Shown here: positions 30,082 through 64,000 of the stretch, piece by piece | Layout: each line of letters begins with the position of its first letter | Numbering within the stretch: the first letter of the stretch is position 1 | NCBI GenBank assembly: GCA_945859605.1 | Contig: OX243820.1 | Location: forward strand, 30,138,599 to 30,202,598 | From: Lumbricus rubellus | Lineage: Eukaryota; Annelida; Clitellata; Crassiclitellata; Lumbricidae | DNA length: 64,000 nucleotides | Direction of reading: 5' to 3' | Translations under genes and position numbers: made by a program | The notes under the pieces: generated by a model | The model's database searches: none | What the model was told of the DNA's origin: nothing | What the model saw: the letters and a program-made list of their open reading frames with translations, nothing else

Positions 30082-32518
30082 CAGTTTTTTTAAAGTGAAA
30101 CATGGAGACATTGGGAAAAGAAGACAGGAGGCTTAATGTCTGTAAATTAAGTTAAACTAGGGAGTGTATTAGTGTATACAGACGTTTTAGTAAAATTGCT
30201 TGTTTCTCTTGCTTTTATAAAGCTTCTGCATTTAATGCAAAAGGTAATTCAAATTGTCACTAAGTTAACCCATTAACGGCGAGCTGCGTTGGTTTCCCGT
30301 CTTTTTTTGCACTAGTCACTAAAGTGTTAAGATTATCTGACAGTCCTGAACATAAACGATTGTAGGCGAGGCATCAAACCTGAAAATTTCTAATTAAATT
30401 GTTGTGGTTACCTGTTGGGTAACGCAGCTATTCTAGTACCCTGGCTTTCTTTTACCGCCATCCATAATCAGAGCACACATATGCATATTACACAGGGTTT
30501 TAAAACTTGGGGGTAAAATTCATGGCGTGTTCGGCCTTGGTTCGAATTTGGGGCAAATTGGGGTGTAGCTTCATACATACATTTGAGTTCAACTACCAAG
30601 TTAAACCATCTATTTCCATTTGGTAAACACATACCTTACAGGCTTACACATACCATGGCTCAATCCAGATGCTTTACCTGTATATGTCTGTCCCTATGGA
30701 ATGGACTTCCACCATAAGTTCGCTATGCCTTTCTCTCTTTGGTAGTCTTTCCTCATCCTTCTCTCGCCTCAAATCCTGCCTTTTCTCTTGGCGTCGATCG
30801 CACATGGAGTATTCTGAATGGATTTTAATCACAGAAGCACTTTATAAATGGTTGTATACAATACTCATGTGTTTCCACCTGTTCTGCTTAACATGAAGTG
30901 TATTGACGATCAGCGATATTAACATGGCACACTGGTTAACTAATTGTAATTCCGAACTCCATGCAGTTGTGTTGTGCAAGTAACATATCAGAAGATAAAC
31001 CTTTACAATGCAGCATATTTTATAAAACATTTTAAACTGTCAACAAGTACAAAAGCATAAGATCATTAGACTATTTACACCAAAAGATTATTAAATACAG
31101 CAAGGCAGTTTTCAGCACCAGAATTATTATTGTAAACACCATGATCAAAATGTACATAAATAAATTAACATGAAACTGCTGTTTCAGTTGTGATACTCAA
31201 AGAAATACGCTAATCTGAAGTTCAAGAAATAAAATAACATTAACTTACTACTACCAGTAATCAGCAGAGATACATTAGGAACAAATTAACGCATTGGCAG
31301 AGATGACTAGCGAGTAGCTACCATTAGAAAATACTATTTCCCACAACCAAACTCAAATCTAATGCAAAAATAAACTTGAGACCATAAGAACACATGTTTT
31401 CAATAGTCCTTCACCAAAAAATTCATTTAAGAAAAATGCCTCAAACTTTGCCTGGCTTCAAAACACATCTGAATGATCTATATACTATATATGTAAATAT
31501 CTTCGAAACATATCTGAATGAGCTACTGTATGTAAATGTATGAAAAAATATCGGTAAGGCAGCCAATTTATTACAAACACGGACGAATGCATATGTAAGT
31601 GGTGCAACGCTGAAAATGCATCAAAACTTCTCTGAGAAAGTGATGACAGCACAAGTGTGTTTGCCATAATTATACCATACGATTAATTATCAAAGCAAGA
31701 TGGGCCATTTCATTTCCAGTTGTGTCTTGTCCTAACAAACATTGTTTTGTTGCTCGTAGCATTTTTGAAACAGAGTAGAGATATTGTCATGCTGAAGTTT
31801 TTTGTCCAAGCACTTGATTCCAAAGCAAGTGAGATTCATTGCAGTTGTCATCATAAATAACAACAATAACATTCATCATCATCGTCATCATGTACTGGCA
31901 CTGACATGCACATATGCAATATTGCAATGTCCACAACCAACGACTCATTTTTTCCATGCTGAGCTCAACCCAGTTCCAGCATCAACTGGACAGACCCAAC
32001 CAATGGTTCAAGTGATTATAGTTCCTTCAACCCTCTGAAGCAGTGGTGGCACCAGCGAAACAATTTCAACAGGTTGCATCATGACTTGAATCAGTGTCAT
32101 GCGAGTCATTCAGCAAGTTGAAGAAATTAAATGTCTAGAAGAAAAATAAAAATTCAACAGAATTTTTGGCAGGTCATAAGGCAGATCAAATAAATAAAAT
32201 AGATGACCTGCGTGACCTATAGTGACACCGCCACATCTCTGAAAGTACGAAACCTTAGCCCAATAATATTCTGCTATGATGATGTCTGAACTCTTCATGC
32301 ATCTTTGTATGGGTCATGTCTGGAGTATGTACATCCGATTCACAAGATCAAAAGTGACGATGAGAACATTGTTGAACGCAAGTTTCTTTGCTAAAGTTTT
32401 GAGATCAGACGAGAAAAAACAGATCGCCGAGAACTGAGCGCTGCGGATAGCGCGACAACACATACCACGCTCAGATCGGTGGCACGGAATTTTCAGAAGG
32501 CTAAACTTTCGACAGTCG
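30082..32518. other. Convergent intergenic region FAM210A / ARHGAP39
   Basis: Contains the 3' UTRs of both genes. A LINE tail lies at 30655-30865. Several AATAAA sequences occur on the plus strand (for example near 31155 and 31225) and one on the minus strand (31567-31572). I cannot decide which are used. No further gene is seen. Confidence 0.5.
30655..30865 (+). mobile_element. LINE 3' end fragment
   Basis: 'CTATGGAATGGACTTCC' (the LWNGLP-type motif), a CTTTCCTCATCC phrase, then a degraded tail ending CACTTTATAAATGGTTGTATACAA. It lies in the FAM210A 3' flank. Confidence 0.55.
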
Positions 32519-56800
<24,282 letters not shown>

Positions 56801-56819
56801 CTTTCACCCAAGAATTTGG

Positions 56820-57440
56820 TGGTTAGGCCTAGGCCTATGGCTAGGAGTGACAGGCTGCTAGTCGAACTACTATGCCTATAATAATAGGCCTACTGTCTGT
56901 GACAGATATAGGCCTATTTATGTCCTGTAATCTTTGTCATTTTATTTGTCCTGCGTTCTATAGCTCAAGCTAAGTAGGCCTATGTATCCTAGCAAAAAAT
57001 CTGCTTAGACCCTAAAGGTATCACTAGATAAAACTAGGCAACGTTCCCTCTAGACCAAATAATTTTCTAAGTTTATGATTCTGCCTTTTTGATATTAGGC
57101 CTAGGCCACAGTACAGAGCTTTAGGGCTTAGGCTAACCTTTAATTCAAACTTTAAATTAAAACTGAGTTAGAGCATAGTTATTGTTATTGTAGGCCTATA
57201 TTTTTTAATTAGTATAGGCCTAAACTCGTAGGCCTATATGCTATATGGATCATGCCTGCATTTTTGCATAGGCCTACCTACGCATGGTAGGGCCTAAGTG
57301 ACAAGTAAATAAGAAATTAAATAGCCTTTTATACTGTTTATACTGGCAATAAAAAAACACATTTTACGATAATAAGCCTAGATGATTATGAAAAAATGAC
57401 TTTCGACGAACGCGAAAGTAAGTAGGCTAGGCCTACTAAA
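56820..57440. promoter_or_regulatory. Dense cluster of AGGCCTA palindromes upstream of GID8
   Basis: About eleven AGGCCTA/TAGGCCTA occurrences in roughly 600 bp, several back to back (TTAGGCCTAGGCCTATGG near 56825). The motif is common throughout the window (for example 5580, 17900, 56880), but is densest here, beside the divergent ARHGAP39/GID8 promoter region. Whether it is regulatory or a repeat bias is unknown. Confidence 0.4.
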
Positions 57441-57813
57441 TTCCTAATATACTTACTAACGCTGCAACAACAGCAACGATTTATTAGCCTTGCCAGCTGA
57501 GATGCAATATTATATTCAAAGAATATAAAGAAGGGTGATGGGTTGTTCCGAATTGTTGTGTATTATACGATTTGAATGCTTCAATCTGCGCATTTTCTTC
57601 AGCAGTGAGATGTGGTTGCCGGATATGTATTTGTGAAATCGTTTCGATTTCGGACCGGAAGTTGCCATTTTTTTTATTTGCGACTTGTAAATGGCGTTCG
57701 TGTTTGAATTTATTTTAAAACGACAGTCACACCTTTTTTATATTGAATTGTTACATTTATTCTGCTGACAACCGAAGCACAAACTCTGAGACGACGTCAG
57801 CTTTTGACTGCTG
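57441..57813. promoter_or_regulatory. Probable divergent promoter ARHGAP39 / GID8
   Basis: This segment lies immediately 5' of the GID8 start. On the minus strand GTAAGTATA (donor-like, reverse complement near 57448-57456) could end a non-coding first exon of ARHGAP39, with transcription diverging from about 57650-57750. No TATA box is evident. Confidence 0.4.
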
Positions 57814-60800
57814 ATGCATATGCAGATGGAGTCGATGTCTGGGAGCCCTCCCTCATCTGTACGTATGTCACAGCCTGACATCGATCGAGTCACTGCTCAG
57901 GCGTCTGCAAAACTCACGCTTTAGAGCATACATGCGCAAATTTTTTAAGTGAGAAACTACCTCATGCAGGTTTTTTGAACAAGCTTTACATGGATACTTC
58001 GATTTAAATTCAGTGCATGACAGGTATCACCATGCAATCTGCTCTTGAATAACGTGCTACATATTATTATTATACCTTTATTGCACTCGTTGCTAGATAT
58101 TATTACTGTGGGACTTCCCATAATGCCCATGGTCACTCCACCTTGTTCTATTCTAGTCTTAAAACTGTCCTATTTACCTGAGGTTGGGTTGGGAGCACTT
58201 CTGAGTTAATATTCTTGAGAGGGTGCTATTAAAGCTCCTAATAAATAAATAATTAAATTATTACTTATTTTTCTATGGTGTCATTGCGTTGCATGTTACA
58301 GAATGTGGCTGCCTCCATTGACAAACCAATTGAGGTTTCTATGACCGACTGGATGAAGTTCCTGCAGGCGATTCATGTTCCCCGATCGAACATGAACAAC
58401 CTCATAATGAACTATCTTGTGTCAGGTGAGCCAAGGAATGCATCATAGATGAATTGGGTGACCTATTGTGCAGTCAGAAATAAAGGCAATGATGTGTGTG
58501 GAAATGAGGTTTTTTTAGCCGTAGCTCACGCATCAATTTTTGAACCAAATAATGCACCATAGTAGATGAAGTCAGTGGTAACATATCTTGAAGGTCATAA
58601 ATGCAGTCATAAATAGATAAAATAAAGAGTATGGGGAGGGTGTATTTTTTTAGCCAGAGCTCACGCATAAATGCAATCTTTTAGCTGAACAACATTTTGT
58701 TATAAATTGCATGATTCTTTGAATGAACATCTTCATAAAAACACACCAAATCCGCAATTGTGCAGTGATATATATATATATATATATATTATATATCTAA
58801 GTATGACTTGTTGCACATGATCTGTTACACACACACACACGCACACACGCTCTAACCCACATGTAAAGATTTGATTTTAAACATGTAGTTTCTTTCTTAT
58901 AAATCTGTTCACGTTGGTTATTATTTAAAGATCAGGTTGTTGTGTATTATCCGAACAATGCTTGATCAAAGATAATTATGACTGATCAGTGATCATAATA
59001 AATTCTCTTTGCCATCCGAAATTAATCTAGTGGAAAGGGTCTGCCCTGCTCAAGCAGATTTGTTATCCTTTAGGGTTATTCAATTGATGAATACAACGGA
59101 TGAATCTAGAAATTATTAACGAGTTGCATTCTTTTCAATACGATTTCTTTTACTGTAAAATATCCGTTGTGCACCAGTGTGGTGTAGTGGTGGGGTTTGA
59201 TGTCTTGGAATCGGGGAGTTCCAGGTTCGAATCCACCTCATGTCTTTCACTACCAATTGCTTGTGCGCTTTGGTGTGAAACTTCGATTCAATATCCATGC
59301 TGTAGTCGGGAGCGCCTCTGAGTGGATGGCTTGAAGGGGCGCTATGGCAAATGCGAGAAATAAGTAAATAAATTCAATAAATGGCTGATTAATTTATTGC
59401 TAGAGTAAAATTTGAAATCATGTTGCAGAGGGCTTCAAGGAGGCAGCCGAGAAATTTCGCTCCGAGTCGGGAATCCAGCCGACGCTGGAACTCGACTCGC
59501 TTAACGATAGAATCAAAATCCGAAGCGCCATCCAGGATGGACAGATTCCCGAAGCGATTGATCTTATCAACAACCTTCATCCGGAACTGCTCGACAATAA
59601 CAAGCTTCTATATTTTCATCTCCTGGTAGGAAAAACACCGAGTTACAGATCGTAACTTTAGCAGTATTTACCTTAGTCAAAAAAATTACAAGAAAATTCT
59701 ACTTTGTATTGATGATCTTTCTTCATTGAGATATTTCGGAATAGAGATATTTGTATTCGTTTAGTGAAAGAAACCAGGTGACACGCCGTACATGGTTTTT
59801 TCTTTAGTCGTGGCTGGGCTGGGAGCGCCTCTGAGTAGTTTCTTGAAGGGGCGCTATATAAATTCTAATAATGAATGAATGGGTGCATAAAGAAATGGTA
59901 ATGATAATGGCATCTTTAGTGCCAGTCGTTAAGTTAAATATAGAGATAAAGGGCTGATTTTTTTTCGCGTCAGTATATATAATATTTGTGGGATTAAATT
60001 GTATTGATCTTTTGCTGGCAGTGAAAAAGTTGTTGAAGATGGCAGATGCAGAATGTTTTAGTTGGATATTTATTGTAATGCAAATGATTTATATGTAATG
60101 TAATGAAATTACAAAATTTAACGCCTCTAAAAGTGCTTTATATAATTACACAATTAACGTCATCAACATTGACATTAGCGTTGGTAACATTTTCTATATA
60201 ATTTCTGATCGATTGATTGAGAAGTGCTTTTGCATCAGTCAGGTTTGCAATGGAGCTATCGAGAGTGTCTGGCCATACTAAGACTTGCAGCCTGCACAAA
60301 TCTTGAACTACTTTTCACAATGTTGAAAGTCCAGTGTTTAGCCAGGAGGCAATACTGAAATAGGTCCACTAAACCTTCCATTCGGCAGTTATCTTTGGCC
60401 GAACTGAGTAGTAGGACATTATTGTGGGGCACGGTGGTGTAGTGGTGGCGTTGGAGCCGGAAGGTTTGAATCCACCTCGCCGCGTAAGGACCTTGGGCAA
60501 GTCCTTCACTCACAATTGCTCAGCGCTTCGACGTGAAAATCCGATGCAATGTCCGCTCTGCATTCGGGAGCACCTCTGAGTAGAGAGCTTGAAGGGGCGC
60601 TATAACAAGTGCACGTGCAAACAAATTATGAGCGCCTTGCATTACTGACTCTGGTAAAAAAAAACTTGTGACCATCCGTCGATTACTGATTGTGATCATA
60701 GTACTGCATTGTGTCAGTGTGAGAAATAAACATTTAGCTCATTATTGTTTTCTTTAGCAACAACAAACGATTGAGTTGATACGCGACTCAAAGGTCGTCG

Positions 60801-61751
60801 ACGCTCTAGAGTTTGCACAGAACAATCTGGCAGACAAAGGCGAGGAAAATGGTGACTTGCTTCCGGAAATAGAGTGCACGCTAGCTCTCTTGGCCTTCAA
60901 TGATCCAGAAAGTTCACCGTATGGCGACCTTTTACATACGTCACAGAGACAAAAGGTACGGCTGCTTTTATGCGTCATTGTTCTGTGTTGTAATACGTTG
61001 AAGGTGTTTGAAAAACAATTTACATTTAGTGAATGGCTTCAGCTTTTCTGCGGAAAACTAGGTTAGGTAAACAAAAACTAAATTATAATGCTGCTTTTTA
61101 AAAGTGAAAATTCGTATAAATGATGCACATAAAATATTACATATATATATAGCTAACTGTTTGTTTTTAGTTTATTTATTAAATGGCCAAATAGTTGGTT
61201 CAATTATTCATATTCGGGCAAATCGTGATAATCACCTATTCAGTACAGCATGGGGTACTAATCACATTACACTGCATTACTTTACATTGCATAATTACAT
61301 GTACTTTACATTGCATTACTTTACATTACTTTACATTACTTTACATTGCATTACTTTACATTGCATTGCATTACTTTACATTGCATCACATTACATTGCA
61401 TCACATTACATTGCATCACATTACATTTCATCACATTGCATTACTTTACATTGCATCACATTACATTGCATCACATTACATTGCATCACATTACATTGCA
61501 TCACAGTACATTGCATTACTTCAGACTCGTCCTATGTTGATGGTTTGTTGTGTTTGTTGTTGTCGTCGTTGTCTTAGGTTGCGAGCGAAGTGAACGCCGC
61601 CATCTTGTTCATGGAGAACCAGGAGACGACACCGAAGCTGGCCACCCTGCTGAAGCTGTTGCTATGGGAACAGCAGGAGCTCGACAAGAAGAAAGTCAAA
61701 TTTCCGCACATGACGGACATCGGGAAGGGCCACATAGAGCCGATGATATGA
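57814..61751 (+). CDS. GID8: GID8 / TWA1 homologue, CTLH E3 ligase subunit
   Basis: Five exons: 57814-57858, 58302-58425, 59429-59625, 60758-60955, 61578-61751. GT-AG borders and phases match (0, 1, 0, 0), giving 245 residues. Four in-frame ATGs open exon 1 (57814, 57820, 57826, 57835), preceded by an in-frame stop. I used the first; 57835 gives a length of 238, closer to the human 228. LisH (about residues 30-62): [10 protein letters not shown]...[25 protein letters not shown] (about 68-125): [20 protein letters not shown] and [21 protein letters not shown] (to about 230): [34 protein letters not shown] and [20 protein letters not shown]. Family role: a scaffold subunit of the CTLH/GID ubiquitin ligase, which joins RANBP9-type and RING subunits. 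The gene appears intact. Confidence 0.95.
58140..58260 (+). mobile_element. LINE/SINE tail in GID8 intron 1
   Basis: GAGGTTGGGTTGGGAGCACTTCTGAG...TTGAGAGGGTGCTATTAAAG, then (AATAAATA). It ends about 40 bp before the exon 2 acceptor. Confidence 0.65.
59170..59385 (+). mobile_element. tRNA-derived SINE in GID8 intron 2
   Basis: A-box-like GTGTGGTGTAGTGGTGG, then the B box GGTTCGAATCC at 59224-59234. A GTGTGAAACTTCGATTCAAT block and the tail GGGAGCGCCTCTGAGTGGAT...GAAGGGGCGCTATGGC follow. The CCTTGGGCAAG core is deleted in this copy. Confidence 0.8.
59795..59885 (+). mobile_element. LINE/SINE tail in GID8 intron 3
   Basis: GTGGCTGGGCTGGGAGCGCC, then TCTGAGTAGTTTCTTGAAGG and GGCGCTATATAAATTC, with (GAATGAAT) at the end. 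Confidence 0.7.
60421..60625 (+). mobile_element. tRNA-derived SINE in GID8 intron 3
   Basis: The head is GGGGCACGGTGGTGTAGTGG, with B box GGTTTGAATCC (60463-60473) carrying one change from GGTTCGAATCC. The core GGACCTTGGGCAAGTCC and CAGCGCTTCGACGTGAAAAT follow, with tail GGGAGCACCTCTGAGTAGAG...GGGGCGCTATAAC. Close relative of 33627-33868. Confidence 0.85.
61255..61530. repeat. (ACATTGCATC/ACTTT)n pentamer-based tandem repeat
   Basis: About 270 bp built from CATTA, CATTG, CATCA and CTTTA pentamers in GID8 intron 4, ending about 50 bp before the last exon. All frames stay open across it. Confidence 0.93.
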
Positions 61752-62585
61752 CAGAAATGCCGACACACGTCCTCGACCTTACACTGTACAGCTGGAAAAC
61801 GACCGCCCCCCCCCCCGTAACATGTAAAAATTCTGGTGATCTTTGGTGATATGTTTGGCAGGTGGACACTGTAAATTCACGAGCAAAAACAACGGATTGC
61901 CTCTGCCTACTTCTGGTGTTGTACAGATATACATTCAGCAAGGGATAGAGAGAGAGAAATGGAGAGAGAGAGAGAGAGGTGTTGTACATTGTACAGTTTT
62001 ATAGGGTTGGACAGAGGATAATGGCATTAACGGACACTGTATTTAACTCTTATTGTTATAACGGGGTTTCGTTCACATTTTTCTTCACAAGACTGACGGT
62101 AACACTCGGGTTTTTCAGCTGCAGTGTGTCAGAACGTTAAACTATAAATCAGTAGTAAGGCTTGCGTACGCAATCACAGCGTGTGAATAGTCCTAAGATT
62201 CGAGCATCAACATTCGTTAACAGTCAATGAAGACATTCTATTCGCATGCATGAATAACTAACTGGTCAGGTTCATTACATTTGCTCTCTGCTTTGGTCTT
62301 TTTCATCAGAGTGTTCATCAAAGTTTTGGTATAACTTGATTGAAATTTTGCTGGCCTGTCAGATCAACATTTGGCACAGGTCTGGTAGAATATCTTTTAT
62401 CTTAAACATATAAAAAGTGGTGACAAATCTTTGCAGGGGAGTGTATTGGATATACTTGTGGAATTAGTAATGGTCTTGGCTCGATATTGTATTCAGCACA
62501 AACTGCCTTGATTTGACAGGGAATGAAATTCTTTGTTGGAACGTTTATATCTAAAATGTGGAATTCGTAACTGAGTTAACACAAG

Positions 62586-62591
62586 AATAAA
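62586..62591 (+). terminator. Poly(A) signal of GID8
   Basis: AATAAA 835 nt beyond the GID8 stop, followed by a GT-rich downstream element (GTGCCGTGTGTTTTATT, about 62613-62629). Of the candidates in the 3' flank it has the best context. Confidence 0.6.
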
Positions 62592-64000
62592 TCTAGCAGA
62601 GCAATTACCTGAGTGCCGTGTGTTTTATTCTAGGCCATTAAGTGATAACTTTGAAAATGGTGAGACACGACTTTCTCACAGATAACATTGCTTAGAAGCA
62701 CTCACCTTGTAATGTGAATAGAACGAGTGCAAGCTTTCCTTAAAATGGTTGCTGTATATATAGTGACTGGCGATACCCTGACAAAAATAAGACTTCTTAT
62801 GCAGTCAGAGTAGACTGCATAAAATTTGATCGGAAATTGAGATTACATTACATCAAGTGTTTTGCTGCAAACGTCCAAGACACAAGGAATTTTGCAGAGT
62901 TTTGGAATATATTAATAATAGATTCATCAATCAATAGCTTAATCTACCTAGCTACCCTTTGATTTTTTAAAATATCAGTGAGTTGAAAATTAATATCATT
63001 TTGTTCTACAGCACCAGTGGTGTAGCCAAGAATTTATGATGGCGGGGGGGGGGGGGTTATGGGTGTATGCTTGTTTTTTGTTATATAAGTGGACAAACAA
63101 CCTTTTAAAAAAAACTTTTTTCTAGGTCATTCGGGGTTAACCCCCAAACCCCTTGTCTATGCCACTGTACAGCAGCTGAAAAGATTCTTAAAAATTAATG
63201 ATATTACCTAAATATTTTCAGGGTTCATTAGTTGAAAATATCATAAGATTATGCTTCTCTTCCACAAAGATAGACTTCTTAGACTGATCTTATTTTCACA
63301 TATCGTTTTATAAATCTTTAAAGTTTCATCAAAGATATTAGAGTTGGTTTCAGTAGGCCTACTGTTGCTGCAATACCATAATTATATTAAAACCAGAGTG
63401 AGGCCAGCAGCAAGGCCGTGACTAAAGGGAGCAACTATTATGATTGTTGTACAAGAAAAGTACTTAAGTGGGAATACAACAGTTATCTGAGATCTATGTG
63501 ACAAACAATGATGCATTAGCAAGTTTAGCGGTTCCACGGACGAGAGAAAATGTCCAATATAGTGTAAAGATAAAGAACTTAAGAGAACCTGAACGTAAAG
63601 CCCAGACAGCACAGATGCCAACTTAACCCAAAACAAGCCTTATCAATTCGTTTTATTATTTGACGATAAAATTAATAAAAATCCGTTTCTGGCTATTGGT
63701 TTTAACTTTTTAAGAATTTTATCGGCTCATATCACATCACTTTCTGTTCTATTCTCATCTTCGCGTTGTGTTGAAAAGCAGGGCACCAGCGTGTGTTCAG
63801 TTTCTTGCTGGTTTCTTCGCGCTGTAAATAAGTTTTCGAAAGTGTAGGCCTATATAATAATGGCATAAAGATTCAGTAAAATATAGCACAAATAAGCAGA
63901 AACAGGCTAGTAACATTTACTCCAAACATTTGCCTCTGATATAGATTTATTTGCGTCTATCATGTTGATCGTTTAATTAAGCATTACATAAAAATGAGGT
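62592..64000. other. Downstream flank, nothing recognised
   Basis: AT-rich, with a poly-G run near 63043-63057 and no convincing exon, RNA gene or element border. Confidence 0.4.

Overview
The window is nuclear DNA from a metazoan, most likely a marine invertebrate. Genes are split by spliceosomal introns with GT-AG borders in matching phase, introns run to several kilobases, and SINEs, LINE tails, MITEs, microsatellites and long homopurine/homopyrimidine tracts are dense. The palindrome AGGCCTA/TAGGCCTA is strikingly common, which I associate loosely with echinoderm-type genomes; the species cannot be fixed from the sequence alone. No operons, CRISPR arrays or prokaryotic systems are present.

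Layout. (1) About 2.7-21.0 kb, + strand: the 3' part of a cysteine-rich ectodomain gene resembling the Pfam DUF7042-7045 group. I rebuilt it from eight phase-consistent small exons buried in repeats; its 5' exons lie outside the window. (2) 26.8-21.8 kb, - strand: KTI12, the Elongator-associated P-loop ATPase, in nine exons. (3) 27.5-30.1 kb, + strand: FAM210A (DUF1279, mitochondrial), three exons, head-to-head with KTI12. (4) 54.9-32.5 kb, - strand: ARHGAP39/Vilse (two WW domains, MyTH4, RhoGAP), eleven exons found, first coding exon not found. (5) 57.8-61.8 kb, + strand: GID8/TWA1 (LisH-CTLH-CRA), five exons, head-to-head with ARHGAP39.

The genes are unrelated housekeeping or signalling genes that share divergent promoters rather than forming a pathway: tRNA wobble modification (KTI12), mitochondrial function (FAM210A), Rac/Cdc42 control in Slit-Robo signalling (ARHGAP39) and the CTLH/GID ubiquitin ligase (GID8).

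Mobile DNA: two Tc1/mariner-type elements with about 215-bp inverted repeats and transposase stumps; a broken hAT element and three copies of a small hAT-type MITE, all with exact 8-bp target-site duplications; a MITE with 33-bp perfect inverted repeats; tRNA-headed SINEs; and many LINE 3' ends. The SINEs and LINE fragments share a 3' tail whose stem-loop shows compensatory changes between copies. The first 21 kb is exceptionally rich in simple repeats, including a 1.2-kb minisatellite of 35-bp units. I saw nothing that qualifies as a wholly new biological system. The best leads are the repeat-buried ectodomain gene, the covarying retroposon tail, the nested mariner termini and the AGGCCTA cluster beside a divergent promoter.
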